Of a DNA stretch of 64,000 bases, positions 1 through 9,882 are shown piece by piece; position 1 is the stretch's first letter, and every line of letters begins with the position of its first letter. Where the stretch lies: the NCBI RefSeq assembly GCF_000175935.2, contig NC_014839.1, positions 1 to 64,000 of the forward strand, in the 5' to 3' direction. The stretch comes from Pantoea sp. At-9b. GTDB lineage: Bacteria; Pseudomonadota; Gammaproteobacteria; Enterobacterales; Enterobacteriaceae. The notes under the pieces are model-generated. The model was given only the letters and a program-made list of their open reading frames with translations. It was not told where the DNA came from and searched no databases. The position numbers and the translations under genes were made by a program.

Positions 1-64
1 TTATCCGTAACGACAGTCTGCCCTGAACCGGGCGGGCTGCGCCTGCGCGTTATCCGGAGTTTTT

Positions 65-2677
65 ATGAGTTTCACCCCGAAAAACCTCACGCAGGGCGGC
101 CAGATGACGGCCTACCGCCTGCGCATGTTTGGGCAGGTCAGCAACTGGATATTTCACTGGATACTGCTGCTGTTCATCGCTGCCGTGGCGGTGCTGTTCT
201 GGCTGACCACGCCCGACGACGTGCTGCGTAACGGCTTCTGGTACTGGGCGGCGTGGCCGTCTCATTCCCTGCTGAATCTCGCACCCGGCACCACCACGGC
301 CACCTGGGACATCCTGTGGCACTGCGGCGACGGGGCGCAGCTGTGCACCACGAAGATGACGCCGGCACAGCTGCTGGCAGATCCCTGGATGCGGTCGATG
401 GGCGACGCGTTTCTGGCCGGCCTGAAGTTTCTGGCAACGGTCTGCGGCATTACCGCCTTTGTCCTGTGGTGCCTGATTGCCTGGTACGTGGGGCGCATCG
501 GGAAGAAGGAGAGCGAGGACGAGTTTATTTCCGGCATGACGCTGACGGACAACCTGCAGGAGGTGAACCGCCAGCTGAAGAAGGCGGGAGAAAAATCCGA
601 CCTGCAGATTGGTGGCCTGCATATGGTGAAGAACGCCGAGGTCATGAACTATCTCATTCACGGCACCATCGGCGTGGGCAAATCGACGCCCATCCGCTGG
701 CTGCTGGACTACATCCGCCGGCGCGGTGACCGCGCGATCGTTTACGACTCAGGCGGCACCTTCATTGAGACGCACTATGACCCAAGCCGCGACAAGATCC
801 TGAACGCGCACGACCGCCGCTGTGAGAACTGGGTGCTGTGGCGCGAGGCGCGTGACGTGGTCGATTACGAGAACATGACGGCGGCGCTGATGCCGGTGGA
901 GGGCGACTCTGACCCGTTCTGGGTGTCCTCCTCGCGCACCATCTTCAGCGACACGGCCATGCAGTTTGCGTCCCGCCCGGACCGCAGTATCGAGACGTTC
1001 CTGAAGACCTGCCTCTCCATCGATCTGAAAAGTCTGCGTGAGTTTCTGAAGAACACCCCGTCGGCCAACCTGGTTGAGGAGAAAATTGAGAAGACGGCCA
1101 TCTCCATTCGCTCGGTGCTCACCAACTACGCCAAGTCGCTGCGGTATCTGCAGGGGCTGGATAAGGAGGGCAAGCCGGAGTTCAGCATCCGCGAGTGGAT
1201 GACAGACGCGCAGTACGACAGCAGCTGGCTGTTTATCGCCACCACGGCCCGCCACCGCAAGGCGGTCCGGCCGCTGATTTCCATGTGGCTGTCGCTGGCC
1301 ACGCTGCTGCTGCAGAGCATGGGCGAGAACAGCGATCGCCGCGTGTGGTTCATCGGCGATGAGATAGCGAGTCTGCAGAAGATACCGGAGCTCAACGAAA
1401 CGCTGGCCGAGGCGCGCAAGTTCGGCGGCTGCTTTGTGCTGGGTATCCAGAACATCCCGCAGCTGGTGCATATCTACGGCCGGGAGATGGCCAAGGCCAT
1501 CTTTGACCTGCTGAACACCCGCGCCTACGGCCGTTCTCCGAGCGCCGAGGTGGCGAAAATGGTGGAGGAGGAACTGGGTCACCAGCGGCGGCGTGAGGCG
1601 CGCGAGCAGAACAGCTACGGCCTGGATCAGGTCCGTGACGGTATCGCGATCAGCAAGGACAGGGTCAACGAACCCATCGTGGACTACGACCTGATCATGA
1701 AAATGCCCAACCTGCGTTTTTACATACGCCTGCCGGGTGAGTACCCGGTGGTGAAACTGAGCCTGAAGTACCGCCCGCAGAAGAAGCATCACCCGGCGCT
1801 GATTGAGCGCGACTTCCGTGATCGCCTGAGTCCGGAGCTCGAAGCCATCATTTCCGGCAACGAGCGGGCCGCCGTCGCTGCGGATATCCGCTTCCCGACC
1901 GGGGAGGAAATTCTGGAAGCCGGCAACGTGCAGTCAGTACAGAAAGTCCCTGAACCGGTGGCAGTCCCCGCCAGCCCCGTGACGGTCAGGAAGGTGACGG
2001 ATACCACGCCGGTGCCGGGCGGGACAGACATCGCGCGGGACACCCGGCCTGTCATTATGCCTTTTTTACCGGAGGCGTCACTGCCGCCTTCGGTACGGGA
2101 AACGTCAGCGGGCAGGGGAGATCTTCCGACAAACGTCAGACCGTTCCCGGCCCGTCAGGGCATTCCGGTCACTGCCCCAGATGTGACTGAGGCACTGCTC
2201 TCACAGGCGCGGTCCGCGGAAAGCCGCTCCGGGCATGACGCGACTGTCCCGTCACACACGCCGGCCCCTCTCCCGGAGGTGCGGCCGGCACCGAGTCCTG
2301 CAGCACCGGCACCTCCCGTTTCCCCGCAGTCACGCCCGGCACCGGCAGCCCTGAGCGCGCTGGACATGCTGGCCCGCCGGACAAAAAAGCCGGCGGCCGC
2401 AGAGAGTGACGCTGACGCGTCCTCCGGTGACGCGCAGGGGGAGGCCCCGGAACTGAACATGCAGGCGGAAAAGGATGAGGCCGGAAGGCTGACCGTGCGC
2501 AGCGCCGGGCACCGTAAGACCGACCCTGAGAGCCGGGAAGAAGCGTATGCCGCGCAGTACGGCAGGGCAAATCAGCAGATGGCGGATGAGGAGCTGAACA
2601 TCCTGCGCCATCGCGAAGATGACGAAGCGTATCAGGCCATGAGCCAGCACCATGAACCCGGAGGGCATGAGCGATGA
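65..2677 (+). CDS. traD: Type IV coupling protein TraD (F-type conjugation)
   Basis: Inner-membrane hexameric ATPase that links the relaxosome to the type IV secretion channel. Two hydrophobic segments (about residues 27-48 and 112-145) flank a periplasmic loop. A Walker A motif GTIGVGKS follows at 200-207, and a Walker B-like WFIGDE segment near residue 430 is followed by the AEARKFGGCF...GIQNIPQL stretch typical of F TraD. From about residue 620 the chain becomes a long Pro/Ala/Ser-rich tail. It ends in a charged segment, the region which in F TraD contacts TraM. At 870 residues it is longer than F TraD (about 717), and the extra length is mostly in the low-complexity tail. GGAG six bases before the ATG supports the start. 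The traI start overlaps the end by 4 bp. Bases 1-64 hold only this leader, and the upstream tra genes are outside the window. Confidence 0.95.
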   Translation: MSFTPKNLTQGGQMTAYRLRMFGQVSNWIFHWILLLFIAAVAVLFWLTTPDDVLRNGFWYWAAWPSHSLLNLAPGTTTATWDILWHCGDGAQLCTTKMTPAQLLADPWMRSMGDAFLAGLKFLATVCGITAFVLWCLIAWYVGRIGKKESEDEFISGMTLTDNLQEVNRQLKKAGEKSDLQIGGLHMVKNAEVMNYLIHGTIGVGKSTPIRWLLDYIRRRGDRAIVYDSGGTFIETHYDPSRDKILNAHDRRCENWVLWREARDVVDYENMTAALMPVEGDSDPFWVSSSRTIFSDTAMQFASRPDRSIETFLKTCLSIDLKSLREFLKNTPSANLVEEKIEKTAISIRSVLTNYAKSLRYLQGLDKEGKPEFSIREWMTDAQYDSSWLFIATTARHRKAVRPLISMWLSLATLLLQSMGENSDRRVWFIGDEIASLQKIPELNETLAEARKFGGCFVLGIQNIPQLVHIYGREMAKAIFDLLNTRAYGRSPSAEVAKMVEEELGHQRRREAREQNSYGLDQVRDGIAISKDRVNEPIVDYDLIMKMPNLRFYIRLPGEYPVVKLSLKYRPQKKHHPALIERDFRDRLSPELEAIISGNERAAVAADIRFPTGEEILEAGNVQSVQKVPEPVAVPASPVTVRKVTDTTPVPGGTDIARDTRPVIMPFLPEASLPPSVRETSAGRGDLPTNVRPFPARQGIPVTAPDVTEALLSQARSAESRSGHDATVPSHTPAPLPEVRPAPSPAAPAPPVSPQSRPAPAALSALDMLARRTKKPAAAESDADASSGDAQGEAPELNMQAEKDEAGRLTVRSAGHRKTDPESREEAYAAQYGRANQQMADEELNILRHREDDEAYQAMSQHHEPGGHER

Positions 2678-5600
2678 TGACCATTGCACCGGTGGCGTCC
2701 GCGGCGGACGCGGCCGGGTACTACAGCAGCCAGGATAACTACTATTTCCTTGACGATCTGCAGAGCCAGTGGCTGGGCGAGGGGGCCCGCGAGCTGGGCC
2801 TGGAAGGACCGGTGGACCTGGATACCTTAACCGCCGTACTGCACGGAAAGCTGCCAAACGGTGTGGAGCTGGGTAAAGACGTTCAGGGCAGTCACGTTCA
2901 CCGTCCCGGGCATGACCTGACGTTTTCGGCCCCGAAAAGCATCTCCATGCTCATTCTGGCCGGGGGGGATAAACGCCTGCTGGCCGCACATCATGAGGCG
3001 GTAAAGGAAACGCTGGCGCTGGTTGAGCAGATGGTCAGCGCCCGTGACACACGGGACGGGGTGACCCGCATCACGGCGACCGGAAAAATGGTGGCCGCCC
3101 TGTTCACGCACGACACCTCACGTAATCTTGACCCACAAATCCACACCCATGCGGTGCTGGCCAACGTGACAGAGCTGGACGGGAAGTGGAAGGCGCTGGC
3201 CACGGACACCATTCACGGTGCCGGGTTTATCGAAACCCTTTACCGCTATCAGGTGTCATTCGGAAAGCTGTACCGCACCGCGCTGAAAGGTAAAACCGAG
3301 GCGCTGGGGTATGAAACCGAACTCACCGGCGGAAAGCATGAGCTGTGGGAAGTGAAAGGTTTCACCGGTGACGTCCTGGAGGAATTTTCCTCCCGGCACC
3401 GTGAAATCAGCGCACGCGTGGGGGAGGAGGCCTCGCTGAAAAGCCGGGACGTGGCGGCACTTGACACCCGCCGCCCCAAACAGGATATCAGCCGGCTGGA
3501 TGACGGCCAGCCGGTCCCACAGGGTGAGCAGCCCGTGACTTCACCGGCAGGAGATAACCGGTCCCCGGATACCGTGCCGCCCGGACGGGCTGTTCCGCCG
3601 CAGACGCTCAGCCGTTCCGATGCACCTGAGCAGGGCAAGCCAGACGCGGCTGACGGTCGCGAGGTTGCCCGCACTGCTGAGCCGGAGAACACGCTGTCAG
3701 AGGCGCCAGGCACCGAACCGGAAGCCCCTCAGCCGGGAGAACATCCGCCCGGCCGCGACAGCATGAATGAACAGGCCGGGCCTGACCAGGAATCGCCCAT
3801 TGAGAAACCGGAGACGCCGGACGGTCGTGCCCGCCTGAAAGCGCGCTGGCAGCGTCAGATGGACAGCGTGGATTTTGACATTGAGGGGGTGATGCGTGAA
3901 GCGCGCGAGCGTGTGGCGACGCGCGAGGAGCCCGGAGCGGAGACGCCGCTGCCGGGTGACGTGCCGGAAGCGGTGCGCACCGCCATTTCGGTACTGAGCG
4001 ACAGCCGGACGCGCTTTACTTACGGCGACCTGCTGCTGACGGCCCACCAGGCCGGTGAACAGCAGCACAGTATCCCGGACCTGCGTCGCGCGCTGGACCG
4101 GGCCATCAGTGACAACCTGCTGGCCCCGCTGGACGGGGATAAAGGCGTGTTCACCTCCCACATTCACCTGCTGGATGAACTGTCCGTGCAGTCGCTGGCG
4201 GCCGATATCATAAAGGAGAACCGGGTGGTGAGCTTCCGTGGCTCCCCCGGCATGACGCCGGAACACCTGAAACAGGCGGCGCGTGCGCCGGTGGCCATCC
4301 TGAACGCCCCGGCGTCGGTGCAGCGCCTGCGCGATACGGTGGAGGAACTGGTGACAATGTCACGGGAAAACGGCCGGGAAGTCAGCGTCCTGGCCTCCGG
4401 CGCCGAACGCGCACTCACCCTCAGCAAATCGGCACTGCTGAAAGATACCCTGCTGCAGCGCAGCCGCGTCACTGAGAAAACCTTCAGTCTGGCACCCCAG
4501 AGCACGCTGATTATTGAGGGGGCAGAGAAGCTGGGGCTGAAGGAGATGCTGGTCCTGACCGGCGAGGCGCGGGAGAAGAACGCCCAGCTGCTGTTTCTCG
4601 ACAGCGCCGGCCGTCAGTCGAACACGAATGCCCTGTCGGTGCTGGCCTCTGCCGGCGTTGAACGCCTGAGCCTGACGGCACCCGCACCGGGGCTGGAGGC
4701 GCGCGTTTTCAGCATTCAGGACAAGCGTGACCGCTACCGTGCCCTGGCAGAACGCTTTACCGACCTGAGCGTCCCGGACAGTCCGGTCACGGCGGCCGTG
4801 ACCGGCGCGCGTGAACAGCAGCAGCTGACGGGGTACATCCGCGATGCGCTGCAGAATGCCGGGAAGCTCGGCCGGGACACTGTGGAGGTGGAGGCCCGCA
4901 CGCCGGTCTTTATCACGGCGAAAGAGCGGAAGCTGCCGGTATCATACCGGCCCGGTATGGTGCTGGAAGATCGCAGCGACCGGCAGGCCACCCGCCACTT
5001 TGTGATTGACCGGGTGCATGACGACACCCGCATGCTGTCGCTCATCGACGGCGACGGGGTGCTGAGCCGGGTAAAACTCAGCGCCCTCACCGCCGACTGG
5101 CGTCTGTTCACACGGGAACAGCTGAGTATCGCACAGGGGGAGCAGCTGTTCGCGCTCGCCGCAGACCGGTCTGCCGGGCTGAAGGCGCGCGACCGCCTGA
5201 CCGTCACGGCGCTGGAGGACGGGGCGCTGACGGTGATGCGGGAGGGGCAGCAGAAGGCGCTGCGCATCGCCACGGACCGTCCCCTGTACGTCACCCACGG
5301 TTACGTCAGCGCACCGGGCGCACGGGATAACGAACGGGGCACGGTGCTGGCAAGCCTGAGCAGCCGGGAGCTGTCAGCCAACATGATGAACGCCCTGGCG
5401 CAGTCCGGTTCAGAGGCCGAAATCTTTACCGGCGAGGCGCTGAACCGGGCGGAGGAGAAGCTGATGCGGCTGCGCACCGGCCGTTCCCCGGTGGCGCTGG
5501 TCAGACAGGCCAGCGGCCGGGAGGACGTCAACGACGCGCTGGAGACGCTGAATGCGAACCTGCTGACGGATGCGGAGAAGGCCGTATCCCGCGCCGTGGC

Positions 5601-8490
5601 GCAGATGCGGCATGTGTCCTTTTCCGAGGTAAAACTTCTGGAGGAAGCGGAGGATTTTCTGGAGAACGTGCCGGCGCTCAGGACCGAAATTGCCCGTCAG
5701 GTGAAAGCCGGCGGGCTCATGCCGGTGATGGTTGGCGGTGAATCGCGCTTTGTCTCCCGCGCAACGTGGGAAATGGAAAAGGCGATAGTCGGGGAGATTG
5801 CGGCCGGCAAGAATGCGGTCGAGCCGTTGATGGCCACCCTTGCCCCGTCCCTTCTCACCGGCCTCACCGCCGGACAGCAGGCCGCCACCACGCTCATTCT
5901 GCAGAGTCCCGACCGCTTTACGGCAGTACAGGGGTATGCCGGTACCGGTAAAACCACGCAGTTTAAGGCCGTCAGGGCGGCCATTGAGACCCTGCCGGAG
6001 GGCGCGCGACCGCTGATTATCGGGCTGGCCCCCACACACCGTGCGGTTAAAGAGATGCGCGATACCGGCATTGAGGCGCAGACGCTGAAATCGTTCGTGC
6101 TGGACTGGCAGCAGCGCACCGCCGCCGGTGAAGAGGTCCGCTACGGCAATACCCTGTTTCTCATCGATGAGTCCTCGATGCTGGGTAACCAGGACACGGC
6201 CGCGGCGTACCGTGCGATTGCGGCCGGTGACGGGCGCGCCGTGCAGGTCGGGGATGTGGCGCAGCTGGAGTCCCCGGAGAGTGGCGCCCCGTTCCGGCTG
6301 ATGCAGGAGCGCAGCCCGATTGATGTCGCCGTGATGAAAGAGATTGTGCGCCAGCGCGACGCAAACCTGAAATCTGCCGTCTACAGCGTGATTGAAAACA
6401 AGGCGGCCGCGGCCCTGGAGAAAATCAACCGGGTGTCACCGGGGACGGTGCCGCGGGAAGCCGGTGAGGTGGTCCCGTCGCGCTCGGTGACGGAGACGGG
6501 CTCACCGGTCAGAAACATCGTGGCGGATTACATCGGCCGCACGAAAGAAGCCCGGGAGCAGACGATGATCGTGGTGCAGCTTCATGAGGACCGTCGCGCC
6601 ATCAATGAGGCTATCCACATCAGGATGGTACAGCGAAAAGAACTGGGCGGGAATGCCGTCACGGTGCCGGTACTGGACCGCATCACCGGCGGTCGCCACG
6701 ACTTTAACCGCATCAGGGACTGGAAGGCCGGTCAGGTGGTGCTGGCGAATGAACGCTACCTGACCGTGACCGGGGTGGATGAGGGAACGGACCATGTGCT
6801 GCTGCGCGATGAAAGCGGGCGGATGCAGTATTACTCGCCGGCGGAGCTTAACGCCACCGAAATCGAGGTGTTTGAGCGGCGTGAAATCGAGCTGAGGGAG
6901 GGCGACAGCGTGCGCCTGAACAAGACGCAGAAGCAGGCCGGTCACGCCGCGCACGAGCAGTACCGTGTGGCGGCGCTGCGGGATAACGGTGAGATTGTGC
7001 TGCAGAACCGGGAGGGTGAAAAGGTCATCGACCCGAAGGCCGTCACGGCGGACCGGCATGTGGACTATGCCTGGGCGGTTACCGGCTACGGTGCCCAGGG
7101 GGCGAGTACGGACTACGTGATTGCGCTGGAAGGGACGGAGGGGGCCCGCGCGAACATGAGCGGGATGCGGGCCTTTTACATCAGCGCCTCACGTGCGAAG
7201 GCGCATGTGCAGATTTACACCGACGGTCTGAAAGACTGGATGGGCACCCTGCAGGGCAGGGAGAGCGGTCCGGCAACCGCGCACGATGCCCTGTCACCGG
7301 AGCCGGAGCGGGCACAGGCCCGGTCCATCTGGGCGATGGGGCAGCCGCTGTCGAAAACGGCGATCGGGCGCGCCTTCCTGCGCGGGCAGGGGCTGAAGGG
7401 GGCACCGCTCACCGCCCGGATTATCCCGCCGACGAAGAAATACCCGGACGCGCACCTGGCGCTGCCGGTGTATGACGGCAACGGCAAGACGGCGGGGCTG
7501 ACGCTGGTTCCGCTGACGGCGGAGGCCGGTCAGCCACAGCCGGGTGAGGTGCGTCAGCTTATCACCGGTGGGGCACAGGCTGCCATTGTGCAGAAAAGCC
7601 GGAACGGAGAGACGGTCATCGTCAGTGACCTGCAGCAGGCGCTGGCAGCCGCACGGGATAAGCCGCAGGCGGGCGTGCTGCTGCTGACCGGGCGTCATCC
7701 GCCGTCGGCCCAGTTACTGAAAGTGGCCGGTGGCCAGCCCGGACGGGGCTGGCGTCCTGATGCCACACTGCTGCGTCTGGTACAGGCTGAGCTTCAGGAG
7801 GGGCTGCGCGACCTGCCGCCGGATGCACCAGTGCCCGATGAGCGTGCCGCACTGCGTGCAGCCCTGGACGCACTGGAAAAAGGCCAGGAAGTCGGTCAGA
7901 ACGTTCCGTCCGCGCCAGGACGGGACAGTGCTCAGGAGAACAGCCGTGACTTGCGTGCCATTGGACAGCTGCTGACAGAGGGCGCGATAGCCAGCCTGAC
8001 CACCGTCCCGGTGGTGACGGAACGGGACAGGGCACAGCTGTCTGCGTTGCTGGCCATGCGGGTGGTGGAGGCCATGAGGCAGCAACTGCCGTTCCTGCCC
8101 GGCGAACCCGTACCTGACTATGCCGCCCTGGTCAGACAGGCTTCAGCTGCACTGGCGGCCGAAGCCGGCGGCCCGGACAGTGTAGCTGTCCGCGCCGTGC
8201 TGGACACACTGTCCGGGGTCACGCTGCCGCAGGAGCCGGGAATTTCTGCCACTGCTGGCCAGAGTGACAGCATACCGGCAGGGGTACTGAAGCAAGTACA
8301 GGAGGCGCTTGCACGCGATCGGGTACAGCCGGGGGCACCCCAACAGCAGGCGCTGTCAGAAAGTACACTTGCCGGCGTGGCCCGTGAGCTTGAACGGCGG
8401 CCGGAGCTGCCGTCAGACACACGGGGCCGGGAGCCGGAACGTGAAGAGCTGACACGCGAGAGCGTCCGGCATATCCAGAAAGAACGCTGA
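2674..8490 (+). CDS. traI: Conjugative relaxase-helicase TraI (MOBF)
   Basis: Nicks oriT, stays covalently bound to the transferred strand and unwinds the plasmid. The N-terminal TrwC-type relaxase domain has tyrosine pairs Y16/Y17 and Y23/Y24. Its metal-binding histidines H146, H157 and H159 sit at the same positions as in F TraI. The RecD-like helicase has Walker A GYAGTGKT near residue 1090 and LIDESS near 1165. It is followed by the helicase C-terminal part (YAWAVTGYGAQGAS near 1470) and a long C-terminal region. Length is 1938 residues against 1756 for F. Much of the excess is a Pro/Glu/Gly-rich stretch at about residues 270-388, just after the conserved DTRRPKQ segment. ATGA overlap with traD gives translational coupling. 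No traX or finO follows; an IS110 fragment begins 57 bp downstream. Confidence 0.96.
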   Translation: MMTIAPVASAADAAGYYSSQDNYYFLDDLQSQWLGEGARELGLEGPVDLDTLTAVLHGKLPNGVELGKDVQGSHVHRPGHDLTFSAPKSISMLILAGGDKRLLAAHHEAVKETLALVEQMVSARDTRDGVTRITATGKMVAALFTHDTSRNLDPQIHTHAVLANVTELDGKWKALATDTIHGAGFIETLYRYQVSFGKLYRTALKGKTEALGYETELTGGKHELWEVKGFTGDVLEEFSSRHREISARVGEEASLKSRDVAALDTRRPKQDISRLDDGQPVPQGEQPVTSPAGDNRSPDTVPPGRAVPPQTLSRSDAPEQGKPDAADGREVARTAEPENTLSEAPGTEPEAPQPGEHPPGRDSMNEQAGPDQESPIEKPETPDGRARLKARWQRQMDSVDFDIEGVMREARERVATREEPGAETPLPGDVPEAVRTAISVLSDSRTRFTYGDLLLTAHQAGEQQHSIPDLRRALDRAISDNLLAPLDGDKGVFTSHIHLLDELSVQSLAADIIKENRVVSFRGSPGMTPEHLKQAARAPVAILNAPASVQRLRDTVEELVTMSRENGREVSVLASGAERALTLSKSALLKDTLLQRSRVTEKTFSLAPQSTLIIEGAEKLGLKEMLVLTGEAREKNAQLLFLDSAGRQSNTNALSVLASAGVERLSLTAPAPGLEARVFSIQDKRDRYRALAERFTDLSVPDSPVTAAVTGAREQQQLTGYIRDALQNAGKLGRDTVEVEARTPVFITAKERKLPVSYRPGMVLEDRSDRQATRHFVIDRVHDDTRMLSLIDGDGVLSRVKLSALTADWRLFTREQLSIAQGEQLFALAADRSAGLKARDRLTVTALEDGALTVMREGQQKALRIATDRPLYVTHGYVSAPGARDNERGTVLASLSSRELSANMMNALAQSGSEAEIFTGEALNRAEEKLMRLRTGRSPVALVRQASGREDVNDALETLNANLLTDAEKAVSRAVAQMRHVSFSEVKLLEEAEDFLENVPALRTEIARQVKAGGLMPVMVGGESRFVSRATWEMEKAIVGEIAAGKNAVEPLMATLAPSLLTGLTAGQQAATTLILQSPDRFTAVQGYAGTGKTTQFKAVRAAIETLPEGARPLIIGLAPTHRAVKEMRDTGIEAQTLKSFVLDWQQRTAAGEEVRYGNTLFLIDESSMLGNQDTAAAYRAIAAGDGRAVQVGDVAQLESPESGAPFRLMQERSPIDVAVMKEIVRQRDANLKSAVYSVIENKAAAALEKINRVSPGTVPREAGEVVPSRSVTETGSPVRNIVADYIGRTKEAREQTMIVVQLHEDRRAINEAIHIRMVQRKELGGNAVTVPVLDRITGGRHDFNRIRDWKAGQVVLANERYLTVTGVDEGTDHVLLRDESGRMQYYSPAELNATEIEVFERREIELREGDSVRLNKTQKQAGHAAHEQYRVAALRDNGEIVLQNREGEKVIDPKAVTADRHVDYAWAVTGYGAQGASTDYVIALEGTEGARANMSGMRAFYISASRAKAHVQIYTDGLKDWMGTLQGRESGPATAHDALSPEPERAQARSIWAMGQPLSKTAIGRAFLRGQGLKGAPLTARIIPPTKKYPDAHLALPVYDGNGKTAGLTLVPLTAEAGQPQPGEVRQLITGGAQAAIVQKSRNGETVIVSDLQQALAAARDKPQAGVLLLTGRHPPSAQLLKVAGGQPGRGWRPDATLLRLVQAELQEGLRDLPPDAPVPDERAALRAALDALEKGQEVGQNVPSAPGRDSAQENSRDLRAIGQLLTEGAIASLTTVPVVTERDRAQLSALLAMRVVEAMRQQLPFLPGEPVPDYAALVRQASAALAAEAGGPDSVAVRAVLDTLSGVTLPQEPGISATAGQSDSIPAGVLKQVQEALARDRVQPGAPQQQALSESTLAGVARELERRPELPSDTRGREPEREELTRESVRHIQKER

Positions 8491-8547
8491 TTACTGCAGC
8501 CTGCCATCGAGGGGGCTGCTGCCCCTGAACTGAAGAAAGGCCCGGTC

Positions 8548-9201
8548 GTGTATGCTCTCCAGAAGTACCCATTTGTTACTGTCTTTCCTGTACACTCGTT
8601 ATCCTTGGCCCGCTATCGGCAGACCTTCTGGCCAAGTGGTGCGAAGGACGATCCGCAGGATGCTGAGTTAGCTTTAGAACTAATGCTACGTTATCCCCAA
8701 AAGATAAAAGCCATAGAACCCGACAATGCGGATATTCGGTTACTTCAGCAGTTAGTTGAGCAGCGTCGACTGCTGGTCGAAGATAAACGCCGCTTTGTGG
8801 ACAGGCTCATCAACACGCTTAAGCAATATTATCCTCAGCCGCTGGAGTGGTTCTCACACCGGGGCAGCTTGCTGCTGTGTGAACTGATTATACGGTGGCC
8901 CAGTCTGCAGCAACTGAAGTGCGCCAGGCGCGACACGGTCCGCAACTTTCTGAATGCCAAAGGTGGCCGCGCAATGGTCCTTACCGGGCAACGCGTTGCG
9001 AGTATTGATAACGCTATTCCATTGACTACAGATCAAAGTGTTATAGAGGCTAATACTCTGATGGCAACAGCACTGGCGACACAAATTAAAGTCGTGAGTG
9101 AAATCATCAAAACCTATGACGAACGAATCGAAACGCTGTTTGACACATTACCAGATGCGGTATGGGCGGGAAGAGCCCCTCTGACCGTAGAAACCCGCTG
9201 A
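8548..9201 (+). pseudogene. IS110-family transposase fragment
   Basis: The translated region contains the IS110 DEDD transposase pattern: FVTVFP, LARYRQTFWPSGAKDDPQDAELAL, then a coiled stretch VEQRRLLVEDKRRFVDRL and NTLKQYYPQPLEWF. The first roughly 60-90 residues, including the first catalytic acidic residues, are missing. The reading frame leaves the family after FDTLPDA and ends in unrelated residues, so the C-terminal transposase_20 part with the catalytic serine is also gone. It is therefore an internal fragment, not an active element. It lies 57 bp after the traI stop and probably marks the rearrangement that removed the normal genes after traI. Confidence 0.8.
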
Positions 9202-9272
9202 TGGCTGATAAATCGGAACTCTCAAAAAGTGCGTGGAACTAAAGCTGGGATACTTACAATAAAATGTGGACT

Positions 9273-9710
9273 TTATTGACTGTGCTCCATCAACTCAAGC
9301 GTCTGACCATCAGGACTTTGTAAATATATTACTCTTGTTCCCTGCATAGGTCCTAAGGAAACTGTCTGAGGTTTCCCTGGCGTCTTCCAGCCATAGTCCG
9401 ATACTTTGCTCAAGAGCGTATCAAGCTCCTCGACTATAAAAGCAAGGTGAGCGTAGCCCGGGATATAAGGTGCTGAAGGCTCTTCTGGCTGCTCAATGTT
9501 ATTGTATTGCAGTAATTCAATTTTAATACCAGCGAGTTCAAGCAAAGCCATTTGGACATCAGCTCCCCTTGCGCCTGTTACCTCATCAATTATAGGTCCA
9601 GACATTTTTCCTTCGCGTAATAATTCTCCGCCAAGAATATTTATCCAAAAAAACAATGAGTCTTCAATGTTTTGAACTGAAAAGCCGACGTGATTAGCAC
9701 TTAATATCAT
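9273..9710 (-). CDS. VOC-fold (glyoxalase/dioxygenase superfamily) protein
   Basis: A 145-residue single vicinal-oxygen-chelate module with the two beta-alpha-beta-beta-beta repeats. The first opens NHVGFSVQNIEDSLFFWINILGG and carries H7; the second contains YAHLAFIVEELDTLL. The C-terminus SPDGQTLELMEHSQ supplies the usual metal-ligand glutamate. Length and pattern fit lactoylglutathione-lyase or methylmalonyl-CoA-epimerase-like proteins, but the substrate cannot be told. The ATG at 9710 has GAAGGT about 7 bases upstream. It stands alone between two IS fragments, transcribed leftward, so it is probably cargo left behind by earlier transposition. The upstream gap (9711-9882) shows no promoter I would defend. 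Confidence 0.75.
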   Translation of the reverse strand: MILSANHVGFSVQNIEDSLFFWINILGGELLREGKMSGPIIDEVTGARGADVQMALLELAGIKIELLQYNNIEQPEEPSAPYIPGYAHLAFIVEELDTLLSKVSDYGWKTPGKPQTVSLGPMQGTRVIYLQSPDGQTLELMEHSQ

Positions 9711-9882
9711 GCGATTACCTTCTGGGTTTTGAAATTTAGCAGCCTACAATATGGAGTCCCTGCTTTTTTCTATACGATGAGTGCGATGAGATTTGTCCTT
9801 GACAAAGTACAATTAAGTGCGATTTGAATAATACATTTACGATTCATCCGACGCTAGAGCTGTCCAAGCAACCAGCTCTCCG

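Noticed and set aside
749..1792. 347-codon minus-strand frame inside traD (and many similar frames within traI)
   Set aside because: Lies fully opposite strongly conserved traD sequence in GC-rich DNA; an antisense shadow, not a gene.
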